NCBI GenBank assembly: GCA_963763205.1
Contig: CAVXNQ010000018.1
Location: forward strand, 186,001-250,000
Source: DDH964 sp963763205
GTDB lineage: Bacteria; Desulfobacterota; Desulfuromonadia; Desulfuromonadales; DDH964
Direction: 5' to 3'
DNA length: 64,000 nt
Part shown: positions 52,259-61,214 of the stretch, piece by piece
How positions within the stretch are numbered: the stretch's first letter is position 1
Layout of the letters: each line of letters opens with the position of its first letter
Notes under the pieces: generated by a model
The model's database searches: none
The model's input: the letters and a program-made list of their open reading frames with translations, nothing else
Told to the model about the DNA's origin: nothing
Position numbers and translations under genes: made by a program

Positions 52259-52663
52259 AGTCTGGACTCCAGTTGGGGGAATGTTTTGCCTGCATAACCT
52301 GGGGCTATCGGTTGGCGAGGTCATCGGAGCGAAGCGGGTGTAAGGAACCATCTCCTCGGTAACATGCCATTGTTTTTCAAAGTTGACATAATGAAAGTTT
52401 TTGGACTCTAGGGCTTAGGCTGAGTTCGGTTCAATTATAGATCACCGGTCTTCCGAAATATGAAAGCCAAAGGGTTGTTATTTATGCCCTCTTTCTATTG
52501 CATATTGCCAGCCGAGGTGGACTGATCCGATTTACACAATGGGCATATGAAATATCCTGATGATTCCAAGCCGCTGGCATGTATGCAGGAAGGCCAATGC
52601 AAAAAGTACGGCTACTGGAACGTATCTTGAGATTAGGTAATGCTGAGACCGACGTCTAGCTGA
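52259..52663. other. AT-rich gap without a clear gene
   Basis: Between the GtrB-like gene and the SH3 gene no supported gene was found. A small open frame at 52547-52630 (+; 27 residues, starting MKYPDDSKPLACMQEG and holding two Cys) is the only candidate, and it lacks a good ribosome site. Confidence 0.4.
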
Positions 52664-53101
52664 TTATTGCCCCCAGGTCAGGGATTTGTAGACCCATCCG
52701 CTTTTACCTCCTGCATGCTCAACATGCAGCCAGCCGTCCTTTTCCCCCAGGACTTTGAAGGCGACTCCCTGCTCCGCCCGAAAAACCACGGGGTACCCCG
52801 TCCCGGGCCCCTGCCGGACATTCATGCTGGAAACCTCGACCACGACCCCCCGGGCTTTTTCATCGATCAGGGATTTCTGAATCCATCCTCGCCGGCCAAG
52901 AAAATCCCTCACCTCAAAAAAGTCCCCTCTTTGGCTCTGAACGGAGAGGGGATAATTTCTCGGAGCTTCGATGACCACGTAAGAGTCTTTCATGGAGGGG
53001 CTACTGCGAATGTTGGCAGTGGGGGCGACGACAGTCACAATTTGGGCATAGCTCGTCCCGCAAAACAAGATTGAGAAGATCAAAACCGCCATGAATCTCA
53101 T
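52664..53101 (-). CDS. periplasmic protein with two bacterial SH3 domains
   Basis: 145 residues from ATG 53101 with AAGGAGG upstream. A signal peptide (MRFMAVLIFSILFCGTSYA) is followed by two SH3b units: TANIRSSPSMKDSYVV near 28-90 and SSMNVRQGPGTGYPVV near 93-145, the second ending GWVYKSLTWGQ. SH3b domains usually bind peptidoglycan or proteins in the envelope. Function unknown. Confidence 0.85.
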   Translation of the reverse strand: MRFMAVLIFSILFCGTSYAQIVTVVAPTANIRSSPSMKDSYVVIEAPRNYPLSVQSQRGDFFEVRDFLGRRGWIQKSLIDEKARGVVVEVSSMNVRQGPGTGYPVVFRAEQGVAFKVLGEKDGWLHVEHAGGKSGWVYKSLTWGQ

Positions 53102-53194
53102 GCTTTTCCTCCTTTTTCGGCTGGTAATCTTAAAAGTCATGGATAAACTATAACCAACGAGCGAATCTTTTCAATCTCATGAGGAGGGCGTGTA

Positions 53195-54091
53195 ATGAAT
53201 TCCAACGAGATGGTGGAAATTTCCGTTATCGTTCCTGCCTATAATGAAGCTCAGCGCTTGCCGAAAACCCTTCCCCACCTGTGGCGGGCGCTGCACCGGA
53301 GGTTTGCCAGTTTCGAAATCATTGTCGTCGATGACGGCAGCACCGATGAAACTGCCGAAATTGTCAGTAGTTTTGGAAATGCACATGACGAGGTGCGGCT
53401 GCTGCGAAGCGACCAGAATCGGGGCAAGGGGAACGCGGTACGCATGGGGATTCTGGAGGCCGTCGGCCGCCACGTCCTGTTCAGCGATGCCGACCTGTCC
53501 ACACCGCTGAAGGAGGTGCGTAAGCTGCAGAATGCTTTGGCTGAAGGGTATGATGTGGCTATCGGCTCCCGCGCCACCCACGAAGCGAAAATCCTCAAGT
53601 GCCAGCCATTCTATCGGGTTCTGATGGGAAAAATATTCAATAAGATCGTGAGGTTTCTGGCCGTTTCCGGCTTCAGCGATACGCAGTGTGGTTTCAAATG
53701 TTTTCCCCGCCATATCGCTCGTGAGATCTTCGGTTGTTGCCGCATCGACGGGTTTGGGTTCGACGTCGAGGTCCTTTTTGTCGCGCGCCACAAAGGGCTG
53801 CGGATCAAGGAGGTGGGGGTGCTCTGGCGCAACAGTCCCTTGAGCAAGGTCAATCCGATCATCCATTCGCTGCAAATGCTGTGTGATCTCTTCCGCATCC
53901 GGTTCTACGGGTTGTCCGGTTGTTATGGCCGCTCAGCTGCCTTACGCACCAGTATCGAGACTCTGATCGTCCCGGTATACCTCCTTCCATTTTCCTGTTG
54001 CCTTCAGGTAGAGTACTCAACGGTTTGGTCCCCGGGAAGACTACCCAGTCGATATCGTGCTTTTTTAGCAATCTGTCGGTGTCCTCTGTGA
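53195..54091 (+). CDS. family-2 glycosyltransferase (ALG5-like)
   Basis: 298 residues as read from ATG 53195 (GAGGAGGG upstream). It has SVIVPAYNEAQRLPKTLPHL, VDDGSTDETAE, SDADLSTPLKEV and GFSDTQCGFKCF, which fit polyprenyl-phosphate glucosyl/mannosyl transferases. The catalytic part ends near residue 245 (IRFYGLSG); the remaining about 50 residues overlap the convergent membrane-protein gene and are probably read-through from a late frame change. The only plus-strand gene in this section. Confidence 0.75.
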   Translation: MNSNEMVEISVIVPAYNEAQRLPKTLPHLWRALHRRFASFEIIVVDDGSTDETAEIVSSFGNAHDEVRLLRSDQNRGKGNAVRMGILEAVGRHVLFSDADLSTPLKEVRKLQNALAEGYDVAIGSRATHEAKILKCQPFYRVLMGKIFNKIVRFLAVSGFSDTQCGFKCFPRHIAREIFGCCRIDGFGFDVEVLFVARHKGLRIKEVGVLWRNSPLSKVNPIIHSLQMLCDLFRIRFYGLSGCYGRSAALRTSIETLIVPVYLLPFSCCLQVEYSTVWSPGRLPSRYRAFLAICRCPL

Positions 54092-55509
54092 CCCCGCAAT
54101 TTTCATGGTAATCCTTAAACAAATTTTCCCCATACATGTCGGCCCGGCCGTCAATAAAGACTGGATAGTCCGGTCCCAAGGCGTAGATGAAATAATCCCC
54201 CAGGTCATACTCGTTGAACATTTTACCTGCCGGAGGGGGTTGTTTCAGATAGTGAACTACATCGCTGGAATAATCTTTGGGCAGAGGGAAGAGTTCCTGG
54301 CTGATTTCGTTCCCCAAGCCAGGGATTCCCGTCCCCGCCAAAAATATGAGAACGAACGCCAGCATGATCGTTGCAATCGGGCCCGAGCTTTTGGAAAAAT
54401 AAGTTGGGCTTTCCCCTTGTTCCCAGCAAACCGGTTGCTCGAATTTTTTGAAATGGGGGCCAGGGCTTCAAGAGAAAAATGGGGTCAGAACAATTCCGAC
54501 AATACTGATATATCGGGCATGGACCATTGCCGCATTCAGGAAAAAAAGAAGGGAAAGGCGGTCTTTCCAGCTGACTCGCGGGCCCCGAAAAAAAAGGATA
54601 AACAGGATAAAAGGATATAGAGACGAAAGGGCCAGAAATACTGCATGTTGGGAGCTGTCCATTCCGAAATGTAGCTACTGAAAATTCCAGCCGAGACACG
54701 GAAGGGGAATGAAAGAAGTTCATAGCCGAAGGGAGTAAGCCCAGAGGCCAAAACGGTTAAAAGGAAAACCAGCAGTGGCGTTTTCTGTTCTCGAAGAAAT
54801 GACTTCAGCTCATGCTGAACAAAAATCAGCTTGCCTCTTTCCAATACCCGCCCTGCCAGGAAAAGTCCTTGTAAAACAATCCCGAGAACAAACCCGCCGT
54901 GAATATTCGCCCACAGTGCAGTGATCGGAGGCAAGACAAATAACCAGCGGCCCTCCAGTTGACAAATATAGAGGGTCAGGGTGCCGAAAAACCAAGTAAA
55001 TATATGAGGCCTTGCGAGCAGGTGGTCAACGCCAAACCCAAGCCGATGGAGACACAGAAAAATGGTCAACCAGGGGTCATCGTATGGTTCGGCAAGGCGA
55101 GAGAGCAGCCAGAAGGACAGGGCGGCCAGCAGGAAATAGAAAATGACTACCCCCGGAATCCCCGCCCACCTGTGGATGATTGCCATGATGACTTCGGCCA
55201 GCCATTCGTGGGCCAACCAGGGGTGACCATTTGCCGTATGGGAAAAGATGTCGGTGGTGAGGACGCCCTTGTTTCGAGCATGACCTCTCCGGCCTTGATA
55301 TGCCAGAGAGTGTCGCCGTCGAGCAGGCCCCGCGCTCCGGAGAAGGCAGTCAAGGCAAGAAAGACCACCAAGCAGTAGATGCCACCGATGTCGGGGAGGA
55401 GGCGGGGGAATCTGTTCAGTGGAGGGGATGGTGAAATTTGAATTTTGGATTTTGAATTTTGGATTGAATCACGTGACATAAATCCGATCCCTGAATTCCA
55501 GAAGGGCAT
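53942..55509 (-). CDS. polytopic membrane protein, possible glycosyltransferase, broken in several frames
   Basis: About 520 residues when merged. The N-terminal part has GLLDGDTLWHIKAGE, then (after a shift near 55268) AHEWLAEVIMAIIHRW, RPHIFTWFFGTL, LWANIHGGFVLG and several membrane helices; after a shift near 54540-54570 KDRLSLLFFLNAAMVHARY, then FVLIFLAGTGIP and the periplasmic-type end VFIDGRADMYGENLF, with LYLKATGKWKEVY after another shift and a stop at 53942. The ordering fits ArnT-like/GT-C proteins in general, but the exact family is unknown to me. Confidence 0.6.
55437..55470. repeat. short-word repeat of TTTTGAATTTTGG type
   Basis: AATTTTGGATTTTGAATTTTGG words at the N-terminal edge of the membrane-protein gene; as coding it would give the low-complexity stretch IQNSKSKIQIS, so the true start may lie downstream of it. 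Confidence 0.5.
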
Positions 55510-55534
55510 AGAGACGCGAGGACAGGGACCTATG

Positions 55535-56473
55535 TTACTGCTGTACTGCTTTTTGCATATACAGCAGGTGATCCAGGTTTTGCTGGGCTCGGACGTAAAG
55601 GCGGGGCTTGAGTATCAACGCCTGCTTAAAAGCCTTTTCAGCCAGGTCGAACTTTTTCTGGCTCATGTAGATGTAGCCAAGGTTGTTATAGGCGGCCGCT
55701 TTGCCCTGACTTCTTGCGAAAATTTCCAAAGCCTTATCCGTCTCGCCGTTCAAGGCATAAGCGGAAGCCAGGTTGTTGAGTGCGACCTTGTTTTCCGGGT
55801 TCAATGAAAGGGCCCGCTGAAAGGAACTGATCGCCTCGGGATAACGTTCCTGAATCAGATAGTTGTAGCCGAGGTTGTTATTGGCGGGTGCGGAATCGGG
55901 TTTCAATTGGACAACCTTCTGAAACAGCGGTTCAGCCAGGGGGCCGGGGTTGGACAACTCGTAAGTCAATGCCAATTCCGTAAGAACCTCGACATTCTCG
56001 GGTTTCAGGGCCAGCGCACGGGAAAGGAAATTTTCCGCCTCCTTGAGTTGACCCTGCTCCCGGCTAAGCCGACCGATGGCCAGCAACGCCGGGATAAAAT
56101 CAGGCCTCACCTCCAACGCTTTCTCATAGGCCATACGCGCCTTCTGCGGCACACCGGTTTTTTGCCAGATTTCCCCCAGTCCGACAAACGCTTCGGCCGA
56201 AGTCGGCGTTTTATCCAGAGCCTTGAGAAAATAAATCCTGGCCAATTGAAAATCCCCTGCGGCAAGCTGGGTTTGCCCCTCGGCAATAAGCTCTGCCGGT
56301 TTCATGGCCTCCAGCTTATGCTGCTGGTCGGTGTCTTTTTCCGCCCGCAGCGACGAACTCGCAATCGGCATGGACCCGACCGGCTTGATGGTGGTGGTGC
56401 AGGCACAGATAAATAGCAGCGGAAGAAGAAAAAAGGCTCTCTTCAAAAAAGAATATTTTACGAGTTTATCCAT
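55535..56473 (-). CDS. tadD: TPR lipoprotein of the Tad locus
   Basis: 312 residues from ATG 56473. The signal peptide ends LLFICACTTTIK, a lipobox with Cys near residue 25, so an outer-membrane lipoprotein is likely. About seven tetratricopeptide units follow (for example AEAFVGLGEIWQKTGVPQKA and LNNLASAYALNGETDKALEI). TadD-type pilotins assist assembly of the secretin. It is last in the operon order seen here, behind tadC. Confidence 0.83.
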   Translation of the reverse strand: MDKLVKYSFLKRAFFLLPLLFICACTTTIKPVGSMPIASSSLRAEKDTDQQHKLEAMKPAELIAEGQTQLAAGDFQLARIYFLKALDKTPTSAEAFVGLGEIWQKTGVPQKARMAYEKALEVRPDFIPALLAIGRLSREQGQLKEAENFLSRALALKPENVEVLTELALTYELSNPGPLAEPLFQKVVQLKPDSAPANNNLGYNYLIQERYPEAISSFQRALSLNPENKVALNNLASAYALNGETDKALEIFARSQGKAAAYNNLGYIYMSQKKFDLAEKAFKQALILKPRLYVRAQQNLDHLLYMQKAVQQ

Positions 56474-56596
56474 GTCCAATCCCGACTGCGCACCGAAATT
56501 CCATTACGACACATCTCCTAATACAGGAAGAATTTAGAGCCCCTCACTACGTGTTCTGGCCAGAATAGGTACCTGAACTTTCCTGTTGGCCCCTCT

Positions 56597-57577
56597 CTAT
56601 CCACCAAAAACAGGCATAAGTGTTTTCATAATACGGATCGCTGCAGGGCCGGCGAGAACGATCATCAAAGCCGGAAAAATGAAAAGAATCAGGGGGAAAA
56701 CAAGCTTGACCGCGGCTTTGGCCGCCATTTCTTCGGCCATTTGCCGGCGCTTTTTCCGCATGGCGTCGGCGTGCACCCGCAAAGCCTTGGCCACGCTGGT
56801 CCCAAAGCGGCTGGTCTGGATGAGGATGGTGGTCAGGTTGTGGACCTCCGCCAATCCCGTCCGTAATGCCATGTCCTTGAGGCAGTCCTCCCGCGTCTTG
56901 CCGGCCCGGACTTCCATATTAGTGATATAGAACTCGTCGCTCAGATGGGAACTCAAGGGGCGGATTTCGTCGCCAACCCGGCGAAAGGTCATATCCAGGC
57001 CCATCCCCGCCTCCACACAGACGACCATCAGGTCCAGTGCATCCGGCAGGGCTTTTCGCATTTCATCCTTACGCTTTTGGGTAATGAACCAGATGAACAG
57101 GTTGGGCAGAAAAAACCCGAAGCCGGCAATGACAATCGCCGTCAGCATCAGGATCGGCGTGAGTTGATAGAACGCAATGGATATCAGATACAGGACGGGA
57201 AGGAGGATCCCCAGGATGACCTTGGCGGCCAGAAAATTGCGGTAGGCTTGTTCGGAACGAAACCCGGCCTGGACCAACCGGAGCCGGATCTGTTTTCGGG
57301 TTGCCCCTTCTCCCGGGGCGATGATCCGGTGCAGCGGCGTGGAGATTCGCGCGGCCAGACCCCGGTTTTCACCTTCCATCAATTTAGGCCTGGAGGTAGC
57401 AATACTTTCTTTTGGTAAAACCAGTTTTCCCAGGCGTTCGGCCGAGGGGTTGCGCCGGGCGGCAAGCAAGACGATGCCGCCCACGAGGAGCCCGACCGCT
57501 AAAAAAGTCAGGGCCATGATCGCCACGTAATCGATGTTCGCCTGTAACACGTAAAACAGGTTCAATATTCTGTTCAT
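56597..57577 (-). CDS. tadC: Tad inner-membrane platform protein TadC
   Basis: 326 residues with two hydrophobic N-terminal and central segments and a C-terminal one; the T2SSF-domain motif KALPDALDLMVVCVEAGMGLD and LTTILIQTSRFGTSVAKALRVHA are typical of GspF-like TadB/TadC proteins. It partners with TadB to form the assembly platform on the TadA ATPase. ATG at 57577, nine bases after the tadB stop. Confidence 0.9.
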   Translation of the reverse strand: MNRILNLFYVLQANIDYVAIMALTFLAVGLLVGGIVLLAARRNPSAERLGKLVLPKESIATSRPKLMEGENRGLAARISTPLHRIIAPGEGATRKQIRLRLVQAGFRSEQAYRNFLAAKVILGILLPVLYLISIAFYQLTPILMLTAIVIAGFGFFLPNLFIWFITQKRKDEMRKALPDALDLMVVCVEAGMGLDMTFRRVGDEIRPLSSHLSDEFYITNMEVRAGKTREDCLKDMALRTGLAEVHNLTTILIQTSRFGTSVAKALRVHADAMRKKRRQMAEEMAAKAAVKLVFPLILFIFPALMIVLAGPAAIRIMKTLMPVFGG

Positions 57578-57586
57578 GGCAGACCT

Positions 57587-58566
57587 CTACATTTCGATGG
57601 ACACAATCCGGCGGATGACAAATGCGCCGATTATCATGAGAATACAGCCGCCGACCAGCATATAAAGGCCGATCTTTTCGGTCCACAGCAGGGAAATATA
57701 GGCGTAGTTGACGAGAAAAATATAGCCGAACATGACAGATCGGCAGGGCAATCAGGATGATGCCCGAGAGTCTCCCTTCTGCGGTGAGAACCTTGACCTG
57801 CCGCAAAAAATAGACGCGTTCGCGGATGAGTTCGCTGATCTTGTCCAGAACCTCCGCGATGTTTCCCCCCGTTTCCCGCTGCATCAGGATCGCTATGGAA
57901 AAGAAGCGCAGGTCGGTACTGGCGACCCGCGCACACATGTTGTCCAGGGCTTCCTTCAGGGACAGGCCGAGATTGACCTCATCGACAGCCGCGCGGAACT
58001 CGGCCCGGATAGGGTCCTCCATTTCCTCGGCGACGGTTTCCATGCCGGAAGAGAGTGCATGTCCCGAACGCAGGGAGCGGGCCAGAAGGTCGAGGGCTTC
58101 GGGAAGTTGTTCCTGGAATTTTTCGAAGGATGCCTTTTCCCGCATTCGCAGCAGGATGTAGGGAAGGACCAGAAGAACCAAGCCGAGAAGGATAGCGGCT
58201 GCCAGCGTTGGGCAGAAAGATGAGCCCCAGGATTATCCCGAGCCCAGCCAGAGCAAGGCTGAGCAAAATAAAGGCCGAGGCGTTAAGCGGTATCCCTGCC
58301 TTGAGCAGCATCCGGTCGAGCTTGTGGATGCGGGGTAGCGAAAAGGTCAGCCGCTCGAAGGTGCCGACATCCTTGAGGACCCGGTTGCGGTATTGATCCA
58401 GCTTTTCCTTGCCGTGTTGGCCGCCGGCGGAAATATACAACAGGCGTTTTTTCACCGTCCGTTTTTCGGCGAACCGGCTCTCCACCCAGACCAGGTAGAA
58501 CAGTTCGGTCAGCGTGGCGGCAAAGAGGAAGACCGCACACATTATCAGGATTTCCAGCCAGGTCAT
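57587..58566 (-). CDS. tadB: Tad inner-membrane platform protein TadB, two frame breaks
   Basis: About 326 residues when merged. N-terminal MTWLEILIMCAVFLF helix, then SLPRIHKLDRMLLKAGIPLN, then (after a shift near 58205) QLPEALDLLARSLRSGHALSSG and MQRETGGNIAEVLDKISELIRERVYF, and (after a shift near 57735) a helix MFGYIFLVNYAYISLLW to a stop at 57587. The frame breaks do not cut conserved motifs, and tadC next door is intact. Confidence 0.85.
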
Positions 58567-58578
58567 AGTGTCTCCTCT

Positions 58579-59946
58579 TTATTCGTAGGACCACTCCGGT
58601 GTGAAAAGCTCTTCGGGGACTTCGAGCCCGGCCATCTCCATTTTTTCGGAAAACTTGGGCCGGATGCCGGTGGCCCGGAAGCGGCCAAGAACTTTGCCTT
58701 CCTTGTCGATGCCCCGTTTTTCGAAGGTGAAGATCTCCTGCAGGGTGATGACATCCCCTTCCATGCCCACCACCTCGCTGACGGAGGTGACCTTGCGGCT
58801 GCCGTCGGTGAATCGCGGTAATCTGGACGATCATGTCCAGGGCGGAGGCGATCATGAAACGCATGGCCTTCTCCGGCAGGTTGATCCCCGGTCATCAGGA
58901 TCATCGATTCGAGCCGGGTCAGGGAGTCCCGTGGCGTGTTGGCGTGAATGGTGGTCAGGGATCCTTCATGGCCGGTGTTCATCGCCTGGAGCATGTCGAA
59001 GGATTCGGCCCCGCGTACCTCGCCGATGATGATCCGGTCGGGGCGCATCCGCAGGCTGTTGCGCACCAGGTCCCGCTGGGTGATATCCCCGTGCCCTCGA
59101 TGCTGGCCGGACGGGTTTCCAGCCGGACGACATGGTCCTGCTGGAGTTGAAGTTCGGCTGAATCTTCAATGGTGACGATCCTTTCCTGCTCCGGGATGAA
59201 GCCGGAGAGGATGTTGAGCAGGGTGGTTTTCCCGGACCCGGTTCCTCCGGAGATCATCACGTTGAGCTTGGCCGTGCACGCATCCGGCCAGAAACTCAGC
59301 CGACCTCCGGGGTGATGGATTTGTAGTTGATCAGATCTTCCATTTTCAGCGGGTTGACGGCAAAACGGCGGATGGAGAGGATCGGTCCGTCGATGGCCAG
59401 CGGCGGGATGATGGCATTGACGCGGGAGCCGTCGGGAAGCCTGGCATCGACCATGGGGGTGGATTCATCGATGCGCCGCCCGACCCGGGAGATGATGCGG
59501 TCGATGATGTTCATCAGGTGGGCGGTCGTCGATAAAGCGGGCCGTTGGTTTTTTCCAGGACCCCGAAACGTTCGACGTAGATATCCTTCGGTAGGTGTTG
59601 CAGAGGATGTCCGAGACGGTCGGATCCTTGAGCAGCGGTTCGATGGGGCCGAGACCCATCAGCTCGTCCAGGATCTCCCGGACCATGGCTTCCCGCTCCT
59701 CGGTGTTCATCAATACCTTTTCCTGGGCGAGATATGCTCGACCAGTCGGGAAACCTCGGGGCGGATCTCCGAAATATCCAGCACATCCAGGGCCGAGAGG
59801 TTGGCTTCCTCCACCAGGCGGGTGTGAACTTTTTGCTTGACCTCGTAGAAGAGGTTGTCGTGACTGATATCAGCCTGGGAACGATCCGGTTCGCTGGTCA
59901 GCGACCTGCCGTTCGACTGATTTTTCATGATGTCTCTGAGTTTCAC
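58579..59946 (-). CDS. tadA: Tad secretion ATPase TadA (CpaF-like), many frame breaks
   Basis: About 456 residues when merged; hexameric ATPase that powers pilus assembly. Pieces in order: VKLRDIMKNQ at GTG 59946 (AGGAGG upstream and a GTGA overlap with tadZ), REILDELMGLGPIEPLLKDP, IYVERFGVLEKTN, ARLPDGSRVNAIIPPLAI, ISGGTGSGKTTLLN (Walker A near residue 230), RMRPDRIIIGEVRGAE (Walker B), SLTTIHANTPRD and a C-terminal part ending VPEELFTPEWSYE. At least eight frame changes in about 1.4 kb, far more than in any neighbour; see findings. Confidence 0.85.
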
Positions 59947-61130
59947 TGCCACCTCCTAAATGTCTTTCCCGAATGCACCTTTCGCCCCCGATAGGTGTCG
60001 TATTTGTCGGGATAACGGAGCTTTTCAATAAATTGATCGATGTTTTTTGCCAAAGGCGAATGGGGGTGCGAGGTCACCAACGGTATCCCACTGTTGATGG
60101 ATGCGATGACGTTCCCGAAATCATTGGGGAAGAGCCAGAATATCCGCTTCTGCAAGGCCTTTTCGGCTTCCTTGATGGAAAGATTGTCGTGCTTGATGAA
60201 ACGGTTGGCGACAAATTCGATCTTGCGGGGGGGGATACCCAGTTTTTCAATCGTCTGGAACAGGCGCGCCCCGTTGCGCAGGGCATTGACCGAAAAATCG
60301 GTCACAATGAAGATCTTGTCCGAGGCCTTGAACGCCTCGTTGGTGCACTCATCAATGCTGATGGAGGCGCAGTCCACGAGAATATAGTCGTAGAGCTTTT
60401 TGAGCAGACTGAAGGTTTTCTCCAGGTGCTGCACCCCGATCTCGTCGGCATCCACCAGGCTGGGCGGCGCTGCCAGCAGCTCCAGGCCGCTGGCATGCCG
60501 GGTCATGACCTGTCGCAGCAGGGAGACGTCGAGCCGGTGGAAGTTCCTGCACAAATCCAGCACGCTGTTCTCAGGGGCCGCATCGAGCAGGACGGCGTCG
60601 TCTCCGGACTGGAAGCTCAAGTCGCACAGGGCGGCGGAGGTATCCTTCTGTTTGGCGATGGCAACGGCGATGTTGACGGCCAGCACCGTCGCTCCCAGGC
60701 CGCCCTTGCTGCTGATGAAGCTGAAGATGGGGCCCTTGGCGAGCTTGCCGGAGGTCGCCAGTTTGACGCGGATTTCCTCGAGAGCATCCAGCAGGGTTTT
60801 GGCATCTACCGGGAGCACCAGGTATTCGGTGGCGCCGGCCTTCATGACATCGACGATGCGTTCGGGGCGTTTGTCGTCGGAGAGGACGAAAACTTCGGTT
60901 TGGGGCAGATTGCTTTTCAGGTCGGACAGGCGTTTGAAAATGCCGCCTTCCTGCTGATCTTGGATCAGCAGGACGTGGGGGACGGTCTTGACCGCCAGGA
61001 TGCCTTTCTCGGCGATTCGGTTCTGCCACTTGACGATTTCGACGTCCGGCACCGTCTGCAATGCAGCCAGCAGTGACTGGCCCAGCCGGGGATCGGATAT
61101 TTCCATTGCAATGATAAATTTACTGGTCAT
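59943..61130 (-). CDS. tadZ: Tad localisation ATPase TadZ (CpaE-like)
   Basis: 395 residues. An N-terminal receiver-like (atypical) domain at about 1-120 (VFVLSDDKRPERIVDVMKAG), then a ParA/MinD-type ATPase with deviant Walker A FISSKGGLGATVLA near residue 140. TadZ positions the Tad complex at the cell pole. Start ATG 61130; ends four bases into tadA (GTGA). Confidence 0.9.
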   Translation of the reverse strand: MTSKFIIAMEISDPRLGQSLLAALQTVPDVEIVKWQNRIAEKGILAVKTVPHVLLIQDQQEGGIFKRLSDLKSNLPQTEVFVLSDDKRPERIVDVMKAGATEYLVLPVDAKTLLDALEEIRVKLATSGKLAKGPIFSFISSKGGLGATVLAVNIAVAIAKQKDTSAALCDLSFQSGDDAVLLDAAPENSVLDLCRNFHRLDVSLLRQVMTRHASGLELLAAPPSLVDADEIGVQHLEKTFSLLKKLYDYILVDCASISIDECTNEAFKASDKIFIVTDFSVNALRNGARLFQTIEKLGIPPRKIEFVANRFIKHDNLSIKEAEKALQKRIFWLFPNDFGNVIASINSGIPLVTSHPHSPLAKNIDQFIEKLRYPDKYDTYRGRKVHSGKTFRRWQ

Positions 61131-61214
61131 CCGCAGCCCTTTTGAAATGATCTTTATGATAGAAATCTATAAAAATATTGAACGGTTACAAGCCATCACG
61201 AAGCATAAACAAGA

